A stretch of DNA of 64,000 nucleotides from Allantophomopsis cytisporea (lineage: Eukaryota > Ascomycota > Leotiomycetes > Phacidiales > Phacidiaceae), in the NCBI GenBank assembly GCA_024752435.1, contig CP103023.1, forward strand, positions 434,001 to 498,000, written 5' to 3'. Both the position numbers and the translations under genes were made by a program. Under the pieces are notes generated by a model. That model saw only the letters and a program-made list of their open reading frames with translations, was not told the DNA's origin and ran no database searches. How positions within the stretch are numbered: position 1 is the first letter of the stretch; every line of letters starts with the position of its first letter. Shown here piece after piece: positions 1-9,964 of the stretch.

Positions 1-665
1 AGATTTCTGAGGAAGAAGTTGAGGTCGAAAATGAGACCGTATCCAAGGGCTTGAGTCACAACAACTCCAATGAGGCCTGCAACCGCGTAGTCGGAGTATT
101 TACGGGCGATGACCAACACAGAGCAGGTAACCATGGCAATTACATTCACCATAAGGAACAAGTGGTTAAGACCAGTTGGAACTATTTCACACGTCAGTCA
201 AAGTCTGAGAAACTACTAGCTTCCGGTGGACTTACTGTGACGGTAATCGTGAAGATACAGTAATTGATCGCTCCATTGTGTAATGATTCTGAGCGCATCC
301 TCGAGGAAGGTCACCACAATCAAAAATCGGCCTATAGCTGGCAAGTATCTGAAAATGAACTGTTAGCACCATTTCCATCACATTCAGTTCTCCGTCAAGC
401 TTGAGGAAGCTCATTTTAAGAATTTTGAAGGTGATTGACGAAGTTGGCCCGCGGTATGAAAGCCAGTGTGTTGACTGGAGTGTTTGGGTGCCACTTACGG
501 CTTGACAGGTTCGCTCAAAGTGTCCAAGAAATCCTCGATCTTGCTCGTCTGTTGGCGGATGGCGTCGAGAGGACTTGGGTCGCTGATGGAGTCATTTCCT
601 CCGGGTCCACCAAATGGGTTCTGGTTCCCGAGGTTGTAACCGGCAGTGCCTCTGATATGGGCCAT
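1..665 (-). CDS. ERV29: SURF4/Erv29 family ER cargo receptor (3' end cut by window edge)
   Basis: Multi-pass membrane protein that packs soluble secretory cargo into COPII vesicles at the ER. The reading needs two introns: exons 665-499, 348-236 and 181 to beyond position 1. Introns are GTAAGT...CAG and GTAAGT...TAG, both in frame. The start is MAHIRGTAGYNLG, followed by a hydrophilic N-terminus with SEPVKPYLPAIGRFLIVVTF, then HIPTGLNHLFLMVN and RKYSDYAVAGLIGVVV, ending inside ALGYGLIFDLNFFLRNL, which is the family hallmark. About 153 codons are present. The family is usually around 300 aa, so roughly the C-terminal half lies outside the window. Start chosen at 665 because it is the only ATG opening this frame and it leads directly into the conserved region. 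The family call rests on remembered SURF4/Erv29 patterns; exon borders are my reading. Confidence 0.85.
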
Positions 666-1501
666 TGTGGTGCTGGTGTACCAGTAGAGCTCGCAAAATG
701 ATCAAGAATTTGAAGGGATTTGAAGGGAATGACTCTCCGCTCCGCAAGAGATTCGAAAGTGTGTATTGTCGTGGAGGTTGTCAGCGAGAATAGTGACAAG
801 GCAAGGCGAGGCTACCTGTCCTTTCATGGGCGTTTTGGCGATGATGTCGCTTGCAGCCACACGCCGAGCTAGTCTTCACCAAATAATATGTACCGTATTG
901 GAGGTCCTCCTGTGGTAGCACCGTAGCTAAAATACCCACTCACAGTGCAGCTTAGAGTATCACCTTAATTGCACGAGCTGAAATCTGGTAAAGTCGAGCT
1001 GCGAGGATTGTAGATTCGTACTGCGACGTCGGAAGCGGACTTCGACAGGAGTATACCTTATCAGCTGCTGAAGAATTGGGGAGTGTCTCCTTTATTTATA
1101 TTGTCATACAACTCCGTATCCGTATCTCATTGACTTCCTTCGTCCTCAGTCGGTAATGCGCCGTGGATGCCCCCTCAACCATAACCTCACGACGTTAAGT
1201 CACAAACCATTTTGCTAACGTTTTCAAATACGAGCCCCGCCTCGACTTTGCCTTAAAATGCGCCACAGTGCGTCAAACCACACGTTTGTCTCAGGGCAAG
1301 TGTGTCTCATTCTGTGATCTAGCTATTATACATACGAGCCGCTTCATGACTATCATTATCAAAGAAGAGACTTTTTAGAATTGGCCCCTCCCTATGTTTT
1401 CGAGAAGTTGTTTGTGCAGCACCTTTTTGAAGGTGTAATCCTTGAACCTGATGCATTTATGAATATAATAGAAAATGACCCCCGAAACAACCTCAAAGCT
1501 T
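666..1501. other. intergenic: LEO1 downstream region and ERV29 promoter
   Basis: Lies between the start of the SURF4-like gene and the stop of LEO1, both on the minus strand. It should hold the LEO1 3' UTR and the ERV29 promoter and 5' UTR. I see no ORF with protein-like content, no RNA gene and no tandem array here. Confidence 0.6.
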
Positions 1502-2857
1502 CTACTCATCATCATCATCATCCTCGATAATGTTACGTCTCTTACCCCTTGAAGTGTTACCTTCTTCCACTGTCTCTCCTGGTACATCGTCGTCAAGTTC
1601 AGCATCCGCATCTGCGTCAGACACCGAATCGGCTCTAGAAGCTTTTCTCTTCTTGTGTCTTGGCTCGTCATCTTCGAGAATCTCCTCCTCGTCCTCTTCA
1701 TCCTCATCTTCTTCAATTTCTTCATCACTCCCTGCCAAGAACCCATCGTCCAAATCGTACTCATCTTCTCTGTTGCGACCCCTAGGCATATCATCTTCAT
1801 CGGAATCATACTGGTGACGCGAACGTTTGGCTGGTGCGCCGCGAGGACGTGGCTTTCGTCCAGCAGGGGCGCGACGTCCGCCACTGTCCTCAAGATCTCC
1901 AAGCGAGAGTCCACCACCCATAATGGATCGGCTGATACGACCAGATGATTGATCGGTTCGGGCTGCAGCGGCCTCTCTACGTCGCTGGGCCTTCATGCGC
2001 TCCTTCTCGGCCATTTCAGCCTCCTTCTTCTGCAGTTCTGGATCTTGATTGTTTGTAATGACCGCAATACCGTCCTTATTGTCCTTGTTCTTTCCACGTG
2101 CTGCTGCGGCCAAGTTATTCTGTAGTTTCTCCAAAGCGTCATCTTGCTGAAGTCCACTGGGTCTGAAGGATAGCTCTTTCGACATGTGTCCAATCAACAT
2201 GAGAAGTTCCGATTGCATGTGAGGTGAAGCCAGATATTGATGAGAGTCAAGAACATCTTGATAGGTCTTGGCGTCTCTAGGCTGGGCCAATGGCTTGTGT
2301 TGGAGCTCGTAGTGTTGATCACCGATTTGAACAGTAACAGACCCATCACTCCATTTATGCATAAGTGTATTGCTTTCAAGCGTTTTATCAGACCTTTTGC
2401 GGTAGCGAATCGTTGAAGCAGCTGTGAGACTTGCGGAGAACTTTTCTGATTTGGTGTCTGAGTGATGATCAGTGGTAGGGATTTCGAAAGTCGAAGGGTC
2501 ATATTGTCCTGGTGCAATACTAACGAACTTCGGCATGCGGAGACTGTTGATCTGCAAGACATAAATTAGCTATAAGCATAACCAGAGATATGTGATCGTT
2601 ACCTCGCCATCGCTTGACTCAGGGAACGGATGTCGCGCGATCAACTTTGAAGTGAATCGAGCCGCATATGTCTCTACTGGTTCTTGTTCCTCACTGCCTT
2701 CTCTTCGTCTGTCATTACGTCCTTCGTCATCCCCAGAATCAAGCTCTCGATCACTTAGCGCGCGCTCTGGTTCTGAGCCAACGTCTGGATCGTCTCCGAA
2801 CAGATCCCCCTCGTCATCGGTGATGTTCACGTTGTCTTCGGGAAGTGGTGAAGACAT
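1502..2857 (-). CDS. LEO1: RNA polymerase II-associated Paf1 complex subunit Leo1
   Basis: Leo1 is a subunit of the nuclear Paf1 complex, which rides with RNA polymerase II and promotes histone H2B ubiquitination and H3K4/K36 methylation. Two exons: 2857-2603 (85 codons) and 2551-1502, separated by a 51-nt GT-AG intron; product 434 aa. The N-terminus is very acidic (ITDDEGDLFGDDPD). The conserved Leo1 core starts at MPKFVSIAPGQYDPSTFEIP around residue 90 and includes IRYRKRSDKTLESNTLMHKW and DGSVTVQIGDQHYELQHKPL. A charged coiled-coil-like stretch (KKEAEMAEKERMKAQRRREA) follows, then a long Asp/Glu and Arg/Gly-rich tail ending in EDDDDDE. Length and layout fit fungal Leo1. The tail is low complexity and partly made of GAA/GAT repeats at DNA level. 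The start is the first ATG of the open frame. Confidence 0.93.
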
Positions 2858-3545
2858 TCTAGCTAATTGTGAAGATGTAGAAGACTATTGTCGGAATGTA
2901 ATCGTCGCAACTTGACTTCCCACAAAGACTCTTCTTCTCTGAGCGCGAAAAAGCGTGATTCGGAGAACGCGACCACCACTTTTGTTGGATCTTTTTCTTC
3001 GATGAGAAGCTGAAGCTCTACTGGGAACCCTTTCGCGATTGGGAGCTCTTTTGGTTTCTTTTGCAAGTTGATCTCCAACTGTAGGTCCGGCAAGGAAGAT
3101 CCAAGTATAGAGCACTTGAATTAAACCGCTCGTATCGTCTTCGAGTTTCGATAATATGGTCGCGCGGTCGAGTTCGTGAATTGTCCTTCAACTACCTCAT
3201 GCTATTCAGAGCGCGCTACGTGACTTCGAAGCCTCGAAATACCTAACTCTCCGCCTTATCAGGCCGCTGAGGCTGGAATCGACAGTTCGCGGCCTTAGGC
3301 AGTCAAACATTAGCTTCGGCTTCTCCCTGCTTCAGCCTCGTTCACCCACACCCGTGTCGCTTCGTAGATCTCCCCTGGATGCACGATATCTTGTTGCAAC
3401 CTCACCACAAAGATCACTTCTCTACCAGTTTTCTCCTATTCAGACGCCTATATCCAACGAAGACCCCAACCAGCTGGAAGGGATAATTCACAACTCAGCC
3501 CTTCTTCTGGAAACGATTATCAAAGCCAGCACAGATCAATAAACG
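2858..3545. promoter_or_regulatory. divergent upstream region between LEO1 (-) and the MOB2 locus (+)
   Basis: About 690 bp between the LEO1 start and the first candidate exon of the + strand locus, so it should hold promoters for both directions. No clear TATA box. The right part contains a 62-codon upstream ORF (listed separately). Small overlapping minus-strand ORFs next to LEO1 (2863-3115) look like chance ORFs in its 5' UTR. Confidence 0.5.
3354..3542 (+). other. 62-codon upstream ORF before the candidate MOB2 start
   Basis: Open frame with an ATG at 3354 and a TAA at 3540-3542, encoding a fairly protein-like peptide that contains SPIQTPISNEDPNQLEG and ends in IIKASTDQ. It stops 3 nt before the ATG at 3546, the start of the candidate first exon of MOB2. 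If both lie in one mRNA, this would be a long uORF with almost no gap to the main start, a layout compatible with reinitiation control. It could equally be a chance ORF or a small gene of its own. I do not recognise the peptide. Confidence 0.3.
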
Positions 3546-3568
3546 ATGTCGAACCTCTTTAGTGGAAT
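3546..3568 (+). other. MOB2: candidate first coding exon of MOB2 (MSNLFSG)
   Basis: The MOB2 coding frame is preceded at 5338-5360 by a strong 3' splice site: CTGAC branch point, pyrimidine-rich stretch, TAG. The true N-terminus must therefore be upstream of 5361. At 3546 there is ATG TCG AAC CTC TTT AGT GGA AT followed by GTGGGT, a good donor. Splicing to 5361 keeps frame and gives MSNLFSGINARFRGGSNKSG. The implied intron is 1792 nt, very long for this genome, and contains the whole repeat ORF at 4142-5215. An alternative in-frame donor (ACAG|GTACAT at 5178/5179) would instead fuse that repeat ORF to MOB2. Inference only. Confidence 0.4.
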
Positions 3569-4141
3569 GTGGGTGACAACCGTCCTTCGTTTGATCGAAT
3601 CGTGAAAGCAGAACTTGATGCTGCTGGAAATTCAACCCCCAAATTTGTGCAAGCAAGCACGTAAAGTATCAACTCAAGCAAGCACTAGCCTGCGTAAGAT
3701 CGGTTCAGCGTCGTTGGTAAGCCAAGTGGACATTCAACGACGTCACGTGCTTCGCCTTGTTGTAATGGTCTTAGAAAATGTTGTTGTGGTGGATGCCCAG
3801 AAGGATGTTGTAGGGAGAGCCGAAGTTGTGGAAGAAACAATGAGTAAAGAAACTGTCTTTCATCCCAAATAGGTTCTGCTAAGCTTGGCTGCGCACCGCG
3901 TTAGCACATTCATCAGTAGCCTCGTGAGGTGAGGCTGTTGATATAATGTGAGCGGAGCACACAAGTGAGGAAGAATCTGCCTTCAACTCGAACTATGTGA
4001 GCACCTTGTTTACCAAGCGGTGACATTTGCTTGATTGTTCCTTAACAGCGCATCTCCCTCACTTTCCAATAAATTACCAACAACAATTCGCTTGCTTCAC
4101 ACACTTCGCAACAACATCGATTAGCTACGCAAGACCCAAAT

Positions 4142-5215
4142 ATGGAAGATCCAGATACATCAGACCCAAACATGGAGGAACCAATCATGCAGAATCCAGC
4201 AACGGAGGATCCGATCACATCAGATTCGGACATGGAGGATCCAAACACGCCACCAGACTCCCTCAGTGAAGGTTCGACTTCGGAAGATGCAGCTATCCAC
4301 GACGCGATGGTCCAGGACGGTGCTGTCAAGTACAGAATCAACAAAGATACAATCACCTGTCTTAAGTCCGTCAAAGATGAAGCTCTTCAGGCCACGCCCA
4401 TTGATCATGAAGTTGTTGGAGAAGTTCAAGATGAAGCTGTATACCGTCGAGCTCTTAGAAACACAATCAATCAGTTTGAAGCCACGAAGGTTCATGCATT
4501 CCAGGACGCAAGCATTTTAGATGATGTCATTAAGGATAAGGGCCATCAAGATGCAATTATTCAAAATGGAACCATCAAGGATGAAGTTTCTCAGGATGCA
4601 GCTGTTTGTCGCAAAGCCATTGGAGCTATACAGGATGGAGACTTCAGTAATGGAACTTCCCATGATGATGCTACGCAATGGGCAGCTGCGGAATATGAAG
4701 CAGCCATGATAGTTGCACCGGCGATATGCGAAGCTATGCAATACGAAGCCATTCAATTTGCCATTGCGACATATGAAGCCATGCAATTTGCAGCTGCGGA
4801 ATATGATGGATGCATGCTGTTTGTAGCTGCTACATATGAGGCTATGCAATATGAGGCCTTGCAATACGAAGCTGCAGAATGCGAAGCAGCCAAGATAGTT
4901 GCAGCAGAGGCGTGTGAAGCCATGCAAGATGAAGCTATTCAATTTGCGGGTGCAACATATGAAACTTTGCAACAAATGGTGTTTTTGACTCCAACCATTG
5001 AAGTTTCTGATGTCGATCTTGCAATTGCCCCAGCCACAATCTTCCCAGCTACAGCTGAGGAAAATCTAGTCATTGAGCCAAATGGGGTTCCAAGATTGAG
5101 AGACATGGTGTGTCGCAAGATGGCAGCTCGTATGAGACGATTTGACAAGATCATGATCCGTCGACTTGCATTGGACAGGTACATTAATTCACGAGCGCTT
5201 CATCACCTCTCCTAG
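4142..5215 (+). CDS. unrecognised repeat-rich acidic protein, 357 aa (orphan)
   Basis: I do not recognise this protein. Three zones are visible. Residues 1-40 are four imperfect 10-residue units (MEDPDTSDPN, MEEPIMQNPA, TEDPITSDSD, MEDPNTPPDS), a decayed 30-bp tandem repeat. Residues about 80-170 hold looser acidic units with QDA and IKDE cores. Residues about 180-280 are an Ala/Glu/Gln/Tyr-rich zone built on YEAMQ and YEAIQFA motifs, with CEAMQYEAIQFA and TYEAMQYEALQYEA as clear copies. The last about 40 residues are basic (RKMAARMRRFDKIMIRRLAL). No signal peptide or membrane span. The ORF is uninterrupted and has a typical A/C-rich leader before ATG 4142. It ends 145 nt before the MOB2 acceptor, on the same strand, so it may lie inside a MOB2 intron or be its 5' exon. 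Other option: a relic of a repetitive element. Confidence 0.6.
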   Translation: MEDPDTSDPNMEEPIMQNPATEDPITSDSDMEDPNTPPDSLSEGSTSEDAAIHDAMVQDGAVKYRINKDTITCLKSVKDEALQATPIDHEVVGEVQDEAVYRRALRNTINQFEATKVHAFQDASILDDVIKDKGHQDAIIQNGTIKDEVSQDAAVCRKAIGAIQDGDFSNGTSHDDATQWAAAEYEAAMIVAPAICEAMQYEAIQFAIATYEAMQFAAAEYDGCMLFVAATYEAMQYEALQYEAAECEAAKIVAAEACEAMQDEAIQFAGATYETLQQMVFLTPTIEVSDVDLAIAPATIFPATAEENLVIEPNGVPRLRDMVCRKMAARMRRFDKIMIRRLALDRYINSRALHHLS

Positions 5216-5360
5216 GTTGGCTCTATCGTTGCTCGATGGTCAACCTGTTATAATTTATTTCCCAGATGGTCACCCTAACCAAAATAACCTTTCCTTATGT
5301 TCTCTTTCTCATGTTCTGAATCGCTATGAGATATAAATGCTGACGTATGTTTCTTTATAG

Positions 5361-6593
5361 AAATGCCCGCTTCCGTGGAGGTTCAAACAAAAGTGGCAGT
5401 CAGATTCCTGGACAGAGTCAGGGCAAAGGAAGTGGTAGTAGCCCCAACGGCAATGGGAGCCAAGCACCATCTCCAACATCTCTTCATGCATCACAGTCAT
5501 CATCTAGCTTAGCACCACGTGTTCCACAGCTTCCAAACTCTCCATCATTCGCCCAGAGTATGTCGCTTGACAGCCCTGTTGGAGCTCAGCCGAACGGTGA
5601 CAACAAAGGTCTCAATGCGTACAATCTGCCGCGCCCAATGCCTCTTTGGCTAAATCCAGCCCATGCCAAGCACATTGTCAAGGGTAACTTCATGACCCTT
5701 TCTGCCAGACCAAAAACTGTTGAAGAAGGAGAGTGGATCGCACATCAAGGTAAAATTATCTTCGCCTATTTATTAATGATCAATTCTGATGCCTCACTAT
5801 AGTTGTGGAACATTATCGCATTCTTTGGAACTTTGTACGTGTGATCCATGATAAGGATGAAGATGGAACAACCATCTGCAACTCCGGAACTTGCCCAAAG
5901 ATGTCTGCTGGAGCGTAAGTCACATAAAGTTAGATATCATGAAACATCGATCTGACAAATTATAGCAATCACTCTTTCACTTGGTTGAACTTTCGTAAAG
6001 AGCCAGTTGAGGTACCAGCGAACGAATATATTGCTCTCATGCAACGTTGGATTTCTGGAAAGACCGACAATACATCTATCTTCCCAACCGACCCAGCTGG
6101 TGTTTCCTTTGCCCATAACACTGCAGGCCCAACTACGTCGAGTGCTACATACGCTTCCGGTGGATTAAACACCCCTGGTTCCAATACTCCAATTCCAGCT
6201 GGTCCAACAACCCTTAACGCTTCCCTCTCTCAACTTGCAGGCCAAGGCGATTGGGTTGGCAAGAGCAGCGGCTTCCCTCCCGATTTCATTGATGTTTGCA
6301 AGACCATCTTCCGCCAGATGTTCCGCGTTTATGCTCATCTCTACTGGGCCCACTTTGTTGATCCATTCTATCATCTCAACCTTGAGAAGCATCTCAATAG
6401 TTGCTTCAGTCATTTCGTTCTCACTGCCACGGCGCTTGAGATGTTGCAGCCACATGAGTTGGAGCCAATGCAGCCCTTGATCGATCTTTGGGCAGCTAGC
6501 GGCACCTTCCCACCAGAGTCAAAGGCCTACGAGTACGCCAATGTCAAAGCTGGAGAGCAGTTGCTTGCAATGGCTGGCGTGCCAGCCGCCTGA
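5361..6593 (+). CDS. MOB2: MOB kinase activator, Mob2 type (exons 2-4)
   Basis: Mob2 binds and activates the NDR kinase Cbk1/COT-1 in the RAM/morphogenesis network controlling polarity and septation. Exons 5361-5749, 5803-5914 and 5966-6593; introns 53 and 51 nt, in frame. With the candidate exon at 3546 the product is 383 aa. A Ser/Gly-rich, likely disordered N-terminus (NARFRGGSNKSGSQIPGQSQ) precedes the Mob/phocein fold: EHYRILWNFVRVIHDK, CNSGTCPKMSAGANHSFTWL, EYIALMQRWISGK, IFPTDP, then IFRQMFRVYAHLYWAHF and HLNSCFSHF. The zinc-site pairs of Mob proteins are both visible (CX4C in CNSGTC, HX4H in AHLYWAH). EYI..MQRWI and IFPTDP favour Mob2 over Mob1 or Mob3. An insert of about 40 Thr/Ser/Pro residues (near THNTAGPTTSS-like sequence) lies between IFPTDP and the second half. 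A start at ATG 5347 is possible but would lie inside the predicted intron. Confidence 0.88.
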
Positions 6594-8638
6594 GCGCGTG
6601 TTGTAATTGGTGTTAAGAGTCATGAACCAGAGGCAGTGGCAATACTGCTACTTCGGACTGCTGTATCAGAGACTGTGGAGTATGACAAAAGTGTTCCGGT
6701 CTGACTGCGCGTAGTGGACTTTTTTACGATTTGCATTGGAAGGCATATGCCATGGACTACTGTTGTGTTTACTTGGTGTGTTTATTGCGAGGCATGTGGA
6801 AGCGTGGCTTTTCATTTTCTTCTGTACCAAGGGCGTTTTCCTCTTGCTGAATTGGCAGCTTGTGGCTTTGCGAAATATATATGGCATCTTGAAAAGATGT
6901 GAAATCCAATGATGGTCTCTGTCTCATAGAAATCATAAATCATAAATCAATGCAAGTTTTTTTCCCCTTACCTTCCGTGGTACCATCTTACATTACGCCA
7001 CTACTTGTGCTTTCATCATCGAATAAATAGATTTTCTTTACGCGTGTCTGTGGTACCTAGATAGATCGCTTTATTAGATCCAGTAGGCACCACAAACTCT
7101 TCAATCCCATATTTTAGATATTAGGAGGCTTATTCCAAAGCCCAACAAGGGAGCAGATACGTTCACAACCCATGTTCATCAAAGCCCGCAGAAGCAGAAA
7201 CAGATAATTTAGATATGCGTATGCAGCACCAAGACCACATCACATCATCGGATTAGCATTTTACTATTTCACAGCTAGCCATCCCCTCAGCGAACGCCAA
7301 TTTACGCCCTTGGAATGTCCCAGCTACGTTTCTCTGCAGCCAGTGTTGCTTTGAAGATAAGAATAGATCTGATGGTTGCTCCAAGCATACGGTCCTGACG
7401 ACATGACCGGCCCGTCTTCCCGGACTTCTGCATTTGGCACGATGTTTTCGGATGGTAGACTTTGGCCACGCGGTGGAGCACATAGCACCACCCACGCAAT
7501 TCCAATTGGGGTTCAGCAGGCGACGCACCACGGCGGATTATTCTAAATGCCTTCTTGCTCAATGTGGAGTCTGGTATTCCATCCTTATGTATGGAACCGG
7601 CTACCAGGTGTGGGTGCTACGCTCACGATCTCCTCACCGCGCCATTGACCATGAGCTCTAGACCCTTCCACCCCCACGTTCTGTCAACTGCCATTCTCAA
7701 CTACCGCGCTGCTAGAAGCATTCTGTTTGACGCTTTTGATGTTTCATTGAGACCTCACAATATTGGATGTTGTCTTTTGTGCTGCGCGTTGCATCTTACG
7801 GATTCTATGATTAATCCCGGATTACTGAGCTTGAACGCCTGATGCAATCCATGGCTTGGTCCTGTGTGATAATCACCACTGCATATATCAGTCAGCCCAG
7901 TCCGTTGGTCTGGAAGGATGATCAGGATCGTCGTGCCGATGAAGCAATCTGCTTTTTGAGCGTTTGAGAGATTAGATGATGATATCGTTGTTACTACTTG
8001 GAAAGATGCATTGAGAGACACTAGAGTTATGGATACTCCACTGCATCCCCAGGTCCTGCAATTACACTCCTGATATCCGGCTTCCTTCACTGATCACTTT
8101 TATTTCCGCCTTGCGAGTATCGTGCTTCCATGTCCTCGTAGGAACTATCTGGCCCCAGTTATCTGGCCTTACGACGTTTACCCCGCGCCCTCGATTGGCG
8201 CTATTGTGAGATCATGGTTCAATTAGCAATTCGGATGTTGATAACATCCGTAATCACCAAACTCTGAAAATTCTCACTACAATATCAAATTGCTTTCGGA
8301 GAATGGATATTTCCTGAGCTAGCTTACCATAATCCGTAGGAAATATCAAGTAGAGTATTGAAATTAGAGTGTATGATATCTCGATCTTCTGATCATCCTC
8401 ATCATCACCATCGCCATCATCATCATCATCATAGTCCTCAATGCGCCAAACACGTGGATTTATAGACTCAAGATTCTTGATAATCGAGGCACGGAAAATG
8501 CCCACTGCTAGGTCTAGATGAAACTGAATAATACGATTTCTTGGCATTGCTGAGAAATGAATTGCAGTCTATCACAGAAGCCCTATTTGCTTTCCCTTCA
8601 GCCTTCCTGTAGAGTTCTCTTCTTCCGTCCGAGGTTTT

Positions 8639-8694
8639 GAGTCTCTGAGTCTCTGAGTCTCTAAGTCTATGGATTTCTGGATTTCTGGATTTCT
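8639..8694. repeat. compound octamer array (GAGTCTCT)3-AAGTCTAT-(GGATTTCT)3
   Basis: Seven consecutive 8-bp units in exact register: three GAGTCTCT, one intermediate unit AAGTCTAT, and three GGATTTCT. The intermediate shares features with both sides, as if one family drifted into the other and was re-amplified. Confidence 0.9.
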
Positions 8695-9447
8695 GACATG
8701 GCCGTGCGTTACGTGCACTTCTCGCTACCTTAGTACAAGGCAGATTGCTGGGAAGGAAGGATGAGAATTCTAAGATGAGGTATGGGACGGCATAGAGAAA
8801 AGAAAAAAAAGAATCAGGCCAACCGTAGTTCTAGAGTATCTCGAAGGCCTTACGTCGTTAGAGACTGACGAAATGCCGTTTTCGACGGCGACTACTGTGT
8901 CGGAGGGCGATTCACATTCATAAATCAAATTTTGTATGGCCAGCCTATCCCGGTATATCAATGAGAGGGGCCCCGTGGTAGATGGAAGTCGATGGCCGCA
9001 GAATTAATGCCATGATCGACAAGGCGTTGTAAAGGAATGATCCTGGGAACCGTCGAAGGGGCTCAGAATAGGTGAGAAGCAGAGAGGGCGGCGGCAGAAG
9101 CAAGCATTTTGCTTGTGGGATGCAGGAGTCGCTGCTCTCCCGTTTCCACTTCGTCTGTTATTCCCCGTGAGAAAGTTGCACTTTTCGGCGACTACGAAGA
9201 GGGGATATGCGCGTTAGTGGGGTGTCCTGGTTCATGAACCTACAACATCATCATCTGTTCCTTCGAATTTTAAATCTCTTTGGAGGATAGAATGCGCAAC
9301 GATGTAACACCGTTTGTCGTAGAAGCAGCAAAAATTCTCCGAAGGTAAAGGAAAGTAGGACCGTTGGAGGTACGTACTCCATAAAATAGCATTTGATGCC
9401 GGAGGCCCCGAGAAGGATCACCGACCAAGAAATCCCAAGGCGGCTCC

Positions 9448-9511
9448 TTTGATGGTTTGATGGTTTGATGGTTTGATATTTCGACGTTTCGATGTTCTGA
9501 TGCTTTGACTT
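9448..9511. repeat. decaying octamer array, consensus TTTGATGG
   Basis: Eight 8-bp units: three perfect TTTGATGG copies followed by TTTGATAT, TTCGACGT, TTCGATGT, TCTGATGC and TTTGACTT. Perfect copies lie at one end and increasingly changed ones at the other. Confidence 0.85.
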
Positions 9512-9910
9512 TTACGGCTTGACATTTGAATTCACTATTTCATGAACTCAGCAATCAAGGGTCGTAGAATTAAACCTGTTACCGTGCTACAGCAACCCTG
9601 GTAAATGCATGGTTTCTTTGGACTTGCATTGTGTAACGGTGCTGCAGCCTGCTTTTCATGCGCTGGTTACACCGCCGCCGCCGCCCACATGCAGTCTGAC
9701 TGAGAGCATAATAAGCCCACGTTGTTTGAGAATTATAATCCGACATGCAAGCTCACGGCGCATCTCAATCACGCGCATGAGCAATATCCGTTCCAAGAAA
9801 GCACAACTGGCGAGGCTGTCCATACAATCAATTGAGGAATCAAGCAAAGAATTGTTGGACAATGGCTACATACAATGGTCAAGAGTTGTCAATTACTCAC
9901 TCTCCTTATT

Positions 9911-9964
9911 ACTCATACTCATACTCATACTCATACTCATACTCATACTCATACTCATACTCAT
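9911..9964. repeat. hexamer array (ACTCAT)9
   Basis: Nine tandem perfect copies of ACTCAT. Being a multiple of three, it leaves both strands open and creates chance ORFs rich in Leu-Ile or Met-Ser dipeptides. Confidence 0.95.

Noticed and set aside
1375..1917. 180-codon minus ORF with Met/Arg/Lys-rich text
   Set aside because: Shifted frame of the acidic LEO1 tail plus its 3' region.
8254..8547. 97-codon minus ORF with an Asp-rich stretch
   Set aside because: The Asp run comes from a short ATC/TCA repeat; no domain, no neighbours in frame, no splice support.
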